Below are positions 1-5,736 of a stretch of DNA of 7,038 nucleotides, in pieces. The position numbers were made by a program, and so were the translations under genes. A model generated the notes under the pieces. That model was given only the letters and a program-made list of their open reading frames with translations. It had not been told where the DNA came from and made no database searches. The first letter of the stretch is position 1, and each line of letters opens with the position of its first letter. Source of the DNA: an uncultured Clostridia bacterium (GTDB taxonomy: Bacteria > Bacillota > Clostridia > Oscillospirales > Acutalibacteraceae); contig CANONE010000115.1 of assembly GCA_947567585.1 (NCBI GenBank), positions 1 to 7,038 of the forward strand. The letters are read 5' to 3'.

Positions 1-1111
1 AGAACAGGTTCAGTATTTCGCCCTTCTTATGCCGCTGCTCGTATTCTATATGGTGCTCGTCCGCAAGCTTTCGGGCCTCCTCAAGGCTGCCGACCTTCGA
101 GAAATCTACCCCGGCGTATTGCTTCACGGCCTCTGCCATACTTATTCTTGCGAAAGGCTTGTCCAGGTCAATCTCAACGCCGTTGCGTTCCACCCTGCCG
201 GTGCCCAGCACCTTGTGGGCAACAAAGCGGATAAGCCCCTCGGTCTGGTCCATCATGCCGTTTATGTCGGTATAAGCCTGGTAGAACTCCAGCATGGTGT
301 ACTCCGGGTTGTGCCAGGTGTCCATGCCCTCGTTGCGGAAGACCCGGCTGACCTCGTACACCCGGTCGAAGCCGCCTACAATGAGCCGCTTCAGATGGAG
401 CTCCAGGGCGATGCGCAGGTACATATCCATATCCAGGGTGTTGTGGTGGGTGATGAAGGGCCGGGCCGCCGCGCCGCCCGCCTGGGTGTGCAGCACCGGG
501 GTCTCCACCTCCAGAAACGCCTGCCCATCCAGATACTCCCGGATAGCGCTGATGATCTTGGAGCGCTTTACGAACACCTCCCGGACCTCCGGGTTCATAA
601 TCAGGTCCAGGTAGCGCTGGCGGTAGCGGGCGTCGGTGTTGGTAAGGCCGTGGTATTTTTCTGGCAGGGGCAGCAGGGCCTTGGAGAGGATGGTTACCTC
701 CAGAGCCTTCACGGAGATTTCCCCCCGCTGGGTGCGGAAGACCTCTCCCTGCACCCCTACGATATCGCCAATGTCCAGGGCGGCCTGCATGGCCTTGTAG
801 GCCGCCTCCCCCATTACGTCAATTTTCGCGTAGACCTGCACCCGGCCGGAGTTGTCCCGCAGGTCCATAAAGGCCACTTTACCCATGCCCCGGCGGCTCA
901 TAATACGTCCGGCAATCCGCACGCTTTGCCCCTCCAGTTCTTCAAAGCGGTGGACGATCTCTTGGGCTTTATGGTCAACCGCGTATCTGGTGTGCAGGTA
1001 GGGGTCGTTCCCCTCTTCCCTCATTTTTTGCAGCTTATCCCGGCGAATCTGCAAAATCTCTCTCATATCCTGCGGGGCTTCCCGCTCCGGCTGTCCCTTC
1101 TTTTCCGGCAT
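1..1111 (-). CDS. lysS: Lysyl-tRNA synthetase, class II, 3' end beyond window
   Basis: Charges tRNA-Lys with lysine in the cytoplasm. The first 370 residues are visible; the family is about 500 long, so roughly the last 130, including motif 3, lie off the left edge. An N-terminal OB-fold anticodon-binding domain spans about residues 60-145 (VRIAGRIMSRRGMGKVAFMDL). The catalytic core begins at HGLTNTDARYRQRYLDL (about 154-170). Motif 1 lies around 180-210, then AGGAAARPFITHHN, then motif 2 with FRNEG (R259, E261). These are class II LysRS signatures. The ATG at 1111 is chosen because AGGAGG (1125-1120) sits 8 bases upstream; the ATG at 1118 is out of frame. It lies 72 bases downstream of greA on the same strand with no terminator between, so the two are probably cotranscribed. 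Residue 266, just before HNPE, is Trp where Arg or Lys is common. Confidence 0.97.
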   Translation of the reverse strand, partial: MPEKKGQPEREAPQDMREILQIRRDKLQKMREEGNDPYLHTRYAVDHKAQEIVHRFEELEGQSVRIAGRIMSRRGMGKVAFMDLRDNSGRVQVYAKIDVMGEAAYKAMQAALDIGDIVGVQGEVFRTQRGEISVKALEVTILSKALLPLPEKYHGLTNTDARYRQRYLDLIMNPEVREVFVKRSKIISAIREYLDGQAFLEVETPVLHTQAGGAAARPFITHHNTLDMDMYLRIALELHLKRLIVGGFDRVYEVSRVFRNEGMDTWHNPEYTMLEFYQAYTDINGMMDQTEGLIRFVAHKVLGTGRVERNGVEIDLDKPFARISMAEAVKQYAGVDFSKVGSLEEARKLADEHHIEYEQRHKKGEILNLF

Positions 1112-1183
1112 TCTGCATTCCTCCTCGTTTAGTGGGCCGGCTTCCTTAGAGCCTGTATGCACAGGCGGCGCTCTGCCCGTGGA

Positions 1184-1669
1184 TTATCTGGAAATGGTAA
1201 TAATCTTATAGGTGGCAAGGCCCGAAGGGGTTTCTACCTCCACGGCCTGGCCTACCACCGCGCCGATTAGGGCTTTGCCTACGGCGGATTCATCGGAAAT
1301 CTTGCCGCCCCTGGGGTCCGCCTCATTGGAACCCACAATCCGGAAGGAGCGCTCCGACTCCTTGCCCGTAGGCGAGACAATGGAAACCTCGATCTTAGAG
1401 CCGATATTCACCGCCTCATTGTTTAAGGCGCTCTCGTCAATCACCACGGCGTTTTTCAGCATGACCTCCACGTCCGCGATGCGGGCCTCCACCATGGCTT
1501 GGTCGTTTTTCGCCTCGTCGTACTCGCTGTTTTCCGATAGGTCGCCAAAGGACAGCGCCACTTTTATTTTCTCGGCCACCTCTTTGCGGCGTACCGTCTT
1601 AAGATAGTCAAGTTCCTTTTCCAGGGCGGCAAGGCCCTCTTCTGTTACAAAAAACTGTTTTTCAGCCAT
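1184..1669 (-). CDS. greA: Transcription elongation factor GreA
   Basis: Binds the RNA polymerase secondary channel and stimulates cleavage of backtracked transcripts. At 161 residues it matches the usual length (about 158). Residues 1-75 form the N-terminal coiled coil, with the conserved acidic tip at GDLSENSEYDEAK (42-54; D43 and E46 correspond to the catalytic-tip acidic residues). The rest is the FKBP-like C-terminal domain, with the family-typical PRGGKIS and GKALIGAVVG segments. The ATG at 1669 is chosen because AAAGGAAAG lies just upstream and the protein then begins MAEKQFFVTEEGL, typical of GreA. A longer in-frame reading to 1855 would translate the promoter and leader and is rejected. 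It is first in a probable greA-lysS operon, a common Firmicute pairing. Confidence 0.97.
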   Translation of the reverse strand: MAEKQFFVTEEGLAALEKELDYLKTVRRKEVAEKIKVALSFGDLSENSEYDEAKNDQAMVEARIADVEVMLKNAVVIDESALNNEAVNIGSKIEVSIVSPTGKESERSFRIVGSNEADPRGGKISDESAVGKALIGAVVGQAVEVETPSGLATYKIITISR

Positions 1670-1715
1670 TTCACACACTTTCCTTTCTAAAGCGCTGCCC
1701 GCAGCCGGAGTCGGC

Positions 1716-1764
1716 AAAAAAGCAAAACAGAACCAGCGGGCCCGTTCTCCCCGGCCCGCAGATT
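1716..1764 (-). promoter_or_regulatory. Terminator-like hairpin in the greA leader (candidate attenuator)
   Basis: In the leader RNA the arms 1764-1753 and 1742-1731 form a 12-position stem: 7 GC pairs (GCGGGCC/GGCCCGC), one T-T mismatch, then 4 more pairs including a G-T wobble, around a 10-base loop. The stem is followed by the U-rich run CTGTTTTGCTTTTTT (1730-1716). A second pairing, 1780-1770 with 1714-1704 (11 bases, one mismatch), would enclose the hairpin rather than compete with its stem. Termination here would leave a transcript of about 75-80 bases. E. coli greA is known to have a terminated leader RNA (GraL); the analogy is inference. Confidence 0.5.
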
Positions 1765-1799
1765 CCCACCCGATTCCGGCATGCAGCCAATTACCTAAT

Positions 1800-1827
1800 A
1801 TTATAACAGGAATTGCGTGGATGTCAA
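1800..1827 (-). promoter_or_regulatory. Sigma-A promoter for greA-lysS
   Basis: On the minus strand there is a perfect TTGACA at 1827-1822 and a perfect TATAAT at 1805-1800, separated by 16 bases. Transcription should begin near 1793, giving a leader of about 120 bases before greA. Both hexamers match consensus fully, so this is probably a strong housekeeping promoter, which makes a downstream attenuation step plausible. Confidence 0.85.
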
Positions 1828-1856
1828 GAGGCCCGGGGCGCGGGCCTGCGCCCATC

Positions 1857-2165
1857 TCATAAAAAGGACATATCCAAAAGCCGATGCATGGACTCGATCT
1901 TCCAGCTTTCCCGAGCCAGCCCCATGAGGCGCTCGGGGGAATTACCGCCCAGGACCATGATGCCGCTTTTTATGAGGCGGGCGTAAAAGCTGGTTCGAGC
2001 GATGTTGACATAATCTTTCGAGAGCTGTTTTTCGGCAATTCGCGGCCGGCTTAGCGCAGCTTTGGCTGGAACCAGCGGTTTTGTCTGAAATATGGCAGAT
2101 TCTCTCATGCCGCAAGCGACAATTATTTTTCTTTTTGGGATGTATAATCTGCTTGTTACCTGCAT
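1857..2165 (-). CDS. Doubtful small ORF between greA and spoIIE promoters
   Basis: This minus-strand frame is open and ends just upstream of the greA promoter. Its C-terminal half (about 1857-2020, including SGIMVLGGNSPERLMGL) has coding-like codon use. I recognise no family, membrane segment or catalytic motif. Possible starts are ATG at 2165 (weak GGAA upstream), ATG at 2177 and TTG at 2189, none with a good ribosome site. The N-terminal part overlaps the probable spoIIE promoter, which argues against a full-length gene. It could be a real small protein, the tail of a decayed gene or chance. Nothing else coding is visible between 1828 and 2201. Confidence 0.25.
   Translation of the reverse strand: MQVTSRLYIPKRKIIVACGMRESAIFQTKPLVPAKAALSRPRIAEKQLSKDYVNIARTSFYARLIKSGIMVLGGNSPERLMGLARESWKIESMHRLLDMSFL
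2116..2148 (+). promoter_or_regulatory. Candidate spoIIE promoter with 21-bp spacing
   Basis: TATAAT at 2143-2148 is preceded by TG and lies 54 bases before the spoIIE start codon. GCGACA (2116-2121) is a 4/6 match to a -35 hexamer at 21-bp spacing, which is known for the Spo0A-activated B. subtilis spoIIE promoter. The same bases read on the other strand give TTGTCGC, a partial Spo0A box. A better box-like site, TGCCGAA on the minus strand, lies at 2031-2037. The -10 is seen directly; the -35 and Spo0A control are inference. Confidence 0.45.
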
Positions 2166-2201
2166 AGAGGTTTCCATAATTATTGCCAAGGGGTGTTCAG
2201 G

Positions 2202-4541
2202 ATGGAACTAAGTAAGATGAAGGAAAACGTGCTGCGGATGTTTGGGCTGCTGCGGACGGTCCATGCCCGCAAGCTTCTGCTGGCGGCTGGCAGCTTCCTG
2301 GCGGGGCTGGTTTGTTCCCGGGGGCTGATGTTCGGAAAGTACGCGCCCTTTGGGGTGGCGGCGGTGGCCAGCGTCCCCCGGGGCGGGCTTTGGGCGGGGG
2401 CCCTGGGGGCTTTTCTGGGCTACCTCCTGCCCTCGCCGGTTTATGTTCCGGTGCGGTACGCGGCGGCGCTGGTAGCGGTTACGGCCATCCGCTGGTCGCT
2501 GTCGGAGCTAAAGTCGGTAAACGGCCACCCGCTTTTTGCCCCGTCGGCGGCGTTTCTTCCCCTTCTGCTGACCGGGATGACCATGGTGTTTCTCAACGGC
2601 TCCGTAAGCTACACGGCGGCTCTGTATGTAGCGGAATCCTTTTTGGGGGCGGGCAGCGCTTATTTTCTCAATCGGGCCGCCGGGCTGCTGGCAGGGCCTC
2701 AGGAGGGCGGCAGGACCCGGAATGGAGTTTATGACGGCGGGGACGTGGCCGCCTTGACAGTCAGCCTGGGAATTGTGGTACTGGCCTTTACCGAGGTCAG
2801 TGTGATGGGGGTGTCTCTGGGAAGGATTCTGGTGGTGCTCCTGGTGCTCTACTGCGCCCGGGCCGGAGGAATCTCCGGCGGGGCGGTGGCGGGGGTGTCT
2901 GCCGGGGCTATTCAGGGGCTGTCCACCATGGGGCTCTCCTATCTGTCCGGGGCCTATGGCTTGGGCGGGCTGATGGCCGGCGTTTTCGCGCCTATGGGGA
3001 AAATTGCCGCCGCCATTGCCTTTATCATCTCCCACGGCGTAGCGTCTTTGCAGGTGGGCTCCGGGGATTCCCGGATATTCACCGGAGCGGTAGAGGTAGC
3101 GATCGCCACGGTGGCGTATATGTTTCTGCCTAAAAGCCGGCGCATCGGGGAGCTTTTCGGCCTGCGGGCGGACAGCCTCAGCGGCGGGGCGCTGCGGGGA
3201 AACATCGTCATGCGCCTAAGGTATGCCGCCAAAGCCCTTACAGGGGTGTCCGCGTCCGTAGAGGAGATTTCCAAAAAGCTCAGCACGGTGTGCGCGCCAA
3301 ACCTACAGGGCGTCTACAACCGCTCTACCGAGACCATCTGCGCGGGATGCGGCCTAAGCTCGGTGTGCTGGCGAAAGTATAAGGACCAGACCCTGGAAAA
3401 CTTTGCCCAGCTTTCACGGCCGCTGAAGGAAAAGGAAAAGCTGGAGACTGCGGACTTTACCAAGGAATTCTCCGACCGCTGCTGCCGGGCCGGGGAAATG
3501 CGGGACGAGCTTAACAAGAACTATGCCCGGTACTTAATGAAGGAATCCGCCGAGCTGCGGGCCGCCCAGGTGCGGGAGGTGGTGGAGGAGCATTTCAGGA
3601 CCACCGCCGGCATTCTGGAGGAAATGGCTGGAGAGTTCGCACGTTATCAGCATTTTGACGAGGAGGCCGCCCAGCGGGTGGCGGCCATCCTCCGGGACAA
3701 CGGGGTGCCGCCCATGGAGGTGTGCTGCCGGGTGGACAAGTTCGGCCGGATGACCATTGAGGCGGAAATCGCCCGGGAACGCCAGCGGCGGCTGAACCGG
3801 GCGGCCTTTACCAGAGAGATTTCCGCCGCCTGCGGCCGGGTCTTCTCGCCCCCCTGCGTCAGCGCCGGGGAGGACCGCTGCCGCATCCAGATGTGCCAGC
3901 GCCCGCTTTTGGAGGTGGGCCGGGGCTTCTCCCAGTACTGCGCCGGAGGCGGCGCTTTCTGCGGGGACAGCACCAACGTCTTTTACGATGGCGGCGGGCG
4001 GCTGATTGCCGTGCTCAGCGACGGCATGGGCACCGGGGGCCGGGCCGCTGTGGACGGCGCTATGACCTCCGCTATGGCGGAAAGCCTTTTAAAGGCGGGC
4101 ATTGGTTTTGACAGTATGCTGCAAACGGTAAACTCCGCCCTTATCGCTAAGTCCGGGGACGAGTCTCTGGCCACTATGGACGTGGTCTGTGTGGATCTTT
4201 TCACCGGCCGGACGGAGTTTCGCAAGGCGGGGGCGGCTTGTACTGTGGTCCGGCGGGGGCGGCGCAGCGAGGTCATCGAGGCTTCCAGCGTGCCTGTGGG
4301 CATTATGCCGGGGGTGGAGTTTGCCTGCTACCAGCGGGACCTAAGCCCGGGAGACATTGTGGTGATGGTTTCAGACGGCGTGGTGGCCGCCGGAAACGAG
4401 TGGCTGGTGGATCTGGTTATGGCCTGGGAGGAAGACGAAAACCCCAATCTCTTGGCCCAACAGATTACCGAGGAAGCGAAAAAGCGCCGGAGCGACGGCC
4501 ATGAGGACGACGTCACCGCGCTGGTGCTGACCCTACAGTAG
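2202..4541 (+). CDS. spoIIE: Stage II sporulation protein E (PP2C-type phosphatase)
   Basis: SpoIIE dephosphorylates the anti-anti-sigma factor SpoIIAA in the forespore, releasing sigma-F, and takes part in polar septum formation. The protein is 779 residues (B. subtilis 827). Residues about 24-310 are a chain of hydrophobic membrane segments. A central cytoplasmic region carries a cysteine cluster (C364, C380, C383, C389, then C427-C428), also seen in other SpoIIE proteins. The C-terminal phosphatase domain has the metal-binding motifs LSDGMGTGGRA (D607, G608), VSDGVV (D725, G726) and GHEDDVTALVL (D769, D770), so it looks catalytically complete. The ATG at 2202 is chosen because AAGGGG (2188-2193) lies 8 bases upstream; a GTG at 2193 would overlap that site. 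The gene is divergent from greA and monocistronic as far as seen, and no obvious intrinsic terminator follows it. Confidence 0.97.
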   Translation: MELSKMKENVLRMFGLLRTVHARKLLLAAGSFLAGLVCSRGLMFGKYAPFGVAAVASVPRGGLWAGALGAFLGYLLPSPVYVPVRYAAALVAVTAIRWSLSELKSVNGHPLFAPSAAFLPLLLTGMTMVFLNGSVSYTAALYVAESFLGAGSAYFLNRAAGLLAGPQEGGRTRNGVYDGGDVAALTVSLGIVVLAFTEVSVMGVSLGRILVVLLVLYCARAGGISGGAVAGVSAGAIQGLSTMGLSYLSGAYGLGGLMAGVFAPMGKIAAAIAFIISHGVASLQVGSGDSRIFTGAVEVAIATVAYMFLPKSRRIGELFGLRADSLSGGALRGNIVMRLRYAAKALTGVSASVEEISKKLSTVCAPNLQGVYNRSTETICAGCGLSSVCWRKYKDQTLENFAQLSRPLKEKEKLETADFTKEFSDRCCRAGEMRDELNKNYARYLMKESAELRAAQVREVVEEHFRTTAGILEEMAGEFARYQHFDEEAAQRVAAILRDNGVPPMEVCCRVDKFGRMTIEAEIARERQRRLNRAAFTREISAACGRVFSPPCVSAGEDRCRIQMCQRPLLEVGRGFSQYCAGGGAFCGDSTNVFYDGGGRLIAVLSDGMGTGGRAAVDGAMTSAMAESLLKAGIGFDSMLQTVNSALIAKSGDESLATMDVVCVDLFTGRTEFRKAGAACTVVRRGRRSEVIEASSVPVGIMPGVEFACYQRDLSPGDIVVMVSDGVVAAGNEWLVDLVMAWEEDENPNLLAQQITEEAKKRRSDGHEDDVTALVLTLQ

Positions 4542-4741
4542 GAACTTGTGTGGCAATAACCTTGATTACCCCTAGCAAAGTTCTGAAATGCGGGCGCTTT
4601 CTTTGGTCCCTATGAGTTTGTGACAGCCAGTTTTGCCACCGGGAAGCGAGATTGTGAAACAAAATGCCTGTTGTGGAGCCGTTCGACCTTGTGTAATCTC
4701 ATTATTGTACCTGCCGCCAGTGCCCGCTCGCAAAGTTTTTC

Positions 4742-4770
4742 TTGCGTTTTACATCAAAACGCGCTATAAT
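4742..4770 (+). promoter_or_regulatory. Promoter of the tRNA-Leu gene
   Basis: TTGCGT (4742-4747, partial -35 match) and a perfect TATAAT (4765-4770) are separated by 17 bases. Transcription would start at about 4777, within a few bases of the tRNA 5' end, as is usual for single tRNA genes. The 200 bases between spoIIE and this promoter hold no gene I can support. Confidence 0.75.
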
Positions 4771-4779
4771 AAACAAAAA

Positions 4780-4862
4780 GCGGGCATGGCGGAATTGGCA
4801 GACGCGCCAGATTTAGGTTCTGGTGGGCGACCGTGCAGGTTCGAGTCCTGTTGCCCGCACCA
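4780..4862 (+). tRNA. tRNA-Leu, anticodon UAG
   Basis: The acceptor strands GCGGGCA and TGCCCGC pair fully and are followed by discriminator A and encoded CCA (4860-4862). The anticodon stem CCAGA/TCTGG encloses the loop TTTAGGT, giving anticodon UAG (reads CUN leucine codons). The T arm is GCAGG-TTCGAGT-CCTGT. A long variable region between the anticodon stem and T arm marks it as a class II tRNA, as expected for leucine. Its own promoter lies just upstream and a strong terminator just downstream, so it is probably a single-gene unit. Confidence 0.96.
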
Positions 4863-4890
4863 AGGTTACACATCTTAAAAGATGCCACCC

Positions 4891-4922
4891 CCGAAAAACC
4901 CCGGAATTCCGGGGTTTTTCGG
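4891..4922. terminator. Bidirectional intrinsic terminator after tRNA-Leu
   Basis: This is a perfect 32-base palindrome centred on GGAATTCC, with a GC-rich core (CCCCGG/CCGGGG) flanked by five A on the left and five T on the right. On the plus strand it ends tRNA-Leu. On the minus strand the same structure also ends in a T run, so it can stop transcription entering from the right. Confidence 0.9.
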
Positions 4923-4933
4923 CGTTCAGAGGG

Positions 4934-4969
4934 CCAAAAAACGACCGTCACGACGTGACGTGTTTTTGG
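4934..4969 (-). terminator. Terminator hairpin downstream of the tRNA remnant
   Basis: A stem CGTCAC/GTGACG (4946-4951 with 4955-4960) has a three-base loop, and on the minus strand is followed after four bases by six T (4941-4936). An outer CCAAAAA/TTTTTGG pairing (4934-4940 with 4963-4969) extends it and gives a shorter T run on the plus strand. It lies 12 bases beyond the acceptor end of the minus-strand tRNA fragment, where that tRNA's own terminator would be expected. Confidence 0.65.
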
Positions 4970-4980
4970 GGATGCCACCC

Positions 4981-5004
4981 CCTACTGACAGGATTCGAAC
5001 CTGC
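4981..5004 (-). repeat. 3' tRNA fragment, probable attachment-site remnant
   Basis: Read on the minus strand this is a complete T arm, GCAGG-TTCGAAT-CCTGT (5004-4988), followed by the seven-base 3' acceptor strand CAGTAGG (4987-4981). No anticodon arm, D arm or matching 5' acceptor strand (CCTACTG) is found on the 5' side, so it is not a working tRNA. CCA is not encoded after it. A T arm plus acceptor end, followed on its own strand by a terminator, is what is left on the far side of an element that integrates at a tRNA 3' end. On that reading the element extends rightwards and the restored tRNA lies beyond the window. The identity of the tRNA is not clear from the acceptor bases. Chance preservation of an old tRNA pseudogene is the alternative. 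Confidence 0.6.
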
Positions 5005-5056
5005 GTGGTTACGAAAAAGAGCCGTGGCAAAGAAAAGTAAATAAAAAAGATTTGAG

Positions 5057-5087
5057 AGGGCCAGGAAGAAATTCCTGGCCCTTTTTC
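5057..5087 (+). terminator. Intrinsic terminator at the left end of the accessory region
   Basis: Perfect 11-bp stem AGGGCCAGGAA/TTCCTGGCCCT with a GAAA tetraloop, followed by TTTTC. It is a strong plus-strand terminator. Upstream, a short frame ending in TAA at 5038-5040 (tail KKSRGKEK) could be the C-terminus of an element gene cut at the attachment site; that is speculative. Confidence 0.88.
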
Positions 5088-5111
5088 TATTTCAGGAAAG
5101 AGGTGTGTAAA

Positions 5112-5270
5112 GTGCCAAACTTTACAAGCAACAAGATCGACAGGGCCTATGAGAGCTTCATGAAACAGGTCCCCGGCTTCCAGCGTGATCCGCCGGAGGC
5201 CAAAGTCATCCAGCGCGACCTGGATAAGGACAAGCGGAAAGGAGCTCAGAATGAGAGAAAAACAAAATGA
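5112..5270 (+). CDS. Small hypothetical protein, 52 residues
   Basis: A GTG start at 5112 is preceded by AAAGAGGTG (5097-5105) at good spacing; no in-frame ATG lies nearby. The product is soluble, highly charged and lysine/arginine-rich at the C-terminus, beginning MPNFTSNKIDRAYESFMKQV. I do not recognise a family. Its end overlaps the start of the next gene by 20 bases, so the two are probably translationally coupled. It is the first gene after the terminator at 5057-5087 and lies inside the probable integrated element. Confidence 0.6.
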   Translation: MPNFTSNKIDRAYESFMKQVPGFQRDPPEAKVIQRDLDKDKRKGAQNERKTK

Positions 5271-5612
5271 GTGGCCCATACCAGGCTGCTGGCGTGTGCT
5301 GGCGTAAACGGTGACCACGCCCTGCGCCCCTTCATCAAGTGCCGGGGGAAGGGAGAGCCTTGGATGGTCAAAGCGCTGCTGGACATGGGGATGAAGGTCA
5401 GCCCGGATAACTACGACGCCCTCGCCGCCTGTGTGGAGTATCACTGCCCGGAGATCGGGAAAACGCTCATCGACCACGGCGTTGATTTTGAGGGCTTCTC
5501 CAGCTGGGCCGAGGGTCAGGAAAAGGATACTTCCTGCGATACCTATCAGGAGCTCGCCGGATACTGGCGGGAGCAGCGGCATCAGGAGCCAGGGCAAGGG
5601 CAGTCGATGTGA
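5251..5612 (+). pseudogene. Ankyrin-like mobile-element protein, broken by a frameshift
   Basis: The natural start is ATG 5251, with AAAGGAG (5238-5244) six bases upstream. That frame reads MREKQNEWPIPGCWRVLA and stops at TAA 5305-5307. The -1 frame then continues directly as VNGDHALRPFIKCRGKGEP to TGA 5610-5612. One extra G after 5304 would join them into a protein of about 120 residues. The second part shows two degenerate ankyrin-like helical units: MVKALLDMGMKVSPDNYDAL, then VEYHCPEIGKTLIDHGVDF. No slippery heptamer is seen at the switch point, so this is more likely a deletion or an assembly error than programmed frameshifting. A GTG at 5271 could start the second part alone but has no ribosome site. 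Function unknown; ankyrin-type repeats usually bind proteins. Confidence 0.55.
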
Positions 5613-5683
5613 ACATCCGTGGTACATAGCGGCAAAGCCGGGCCGCACATTCGGTCACATTGGGTATGGACTTTCGCGCCGGG

Positions 5684-5722
5684 TTCGGGTAGTGTTGTGG
5701 GTAAAACAAGGGGCGACCCGAA
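5684..5722 (+). promoter_or_regulatory. Stem-loop abutting the ribosome site of the 224-residue gene
   Basis: TTCGGGT (5684-5690) is perfectly repeated in inverse as ACCCGAA (5716-5722), and an inner TTGT/ACAA pair lies within the loop. The right arm shares two bases with the AAAGGAG ribosome site (5721-5727). The hairpin could limit ribosome access. Nothing else coding is seen in the 124-base gap 5613-5736. Confidence 0.3.
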
Positions 5723-5736
5723 AGGAGTATTCGTGT

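Noticed and set aside
29..1132. Long plus-strand open frame (367 codons)
   Set aside because: It is antisense to lysS, whose minus-strand translation is unmistakable; the plus-strand product has no recognisable domain and reflects GC-rich codon bias.
1151..1166. Hairpin GCCTGT-GCAT-ACAGGC between greA and lysS
   Set aside because: A perfect 6-bp stem with a four-base loop but no T tract on the minus strand; too short to call a terminator or processing site.
1670..1855. N-terminal extension of GreA by 62 residues
   Set aside because: The extension would translate the promoter -10, the leader hairpin and the ribosome site; known GreA proteins begin at the ATG at 1669.
2193..2201. GTG start for spoIIE
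   Set aside because: It lies on the end of the AAGGGG ribosome site, which is correctly spaced for the ATG at 2202.
4754..4978. Minus-strand 74-codon frame containing GNRTRTC
   Set aside because: This is the well-known false protein made by translating the antisense strand of a tRNA gene.
4633..5044. Plus-strand short frames across tRNA-Leu and the terminators
   Set aside because: They run through the tRNA promoter, the tRNA itself and palindromes; none has a ribosome site.
5431..5736. In-frame upstream extension of the 224-residue protein
   Set aside because: It overlaps the ankyrin-like gene in another frame and lacks coding character; ATG 5737 has a good ribosome site.
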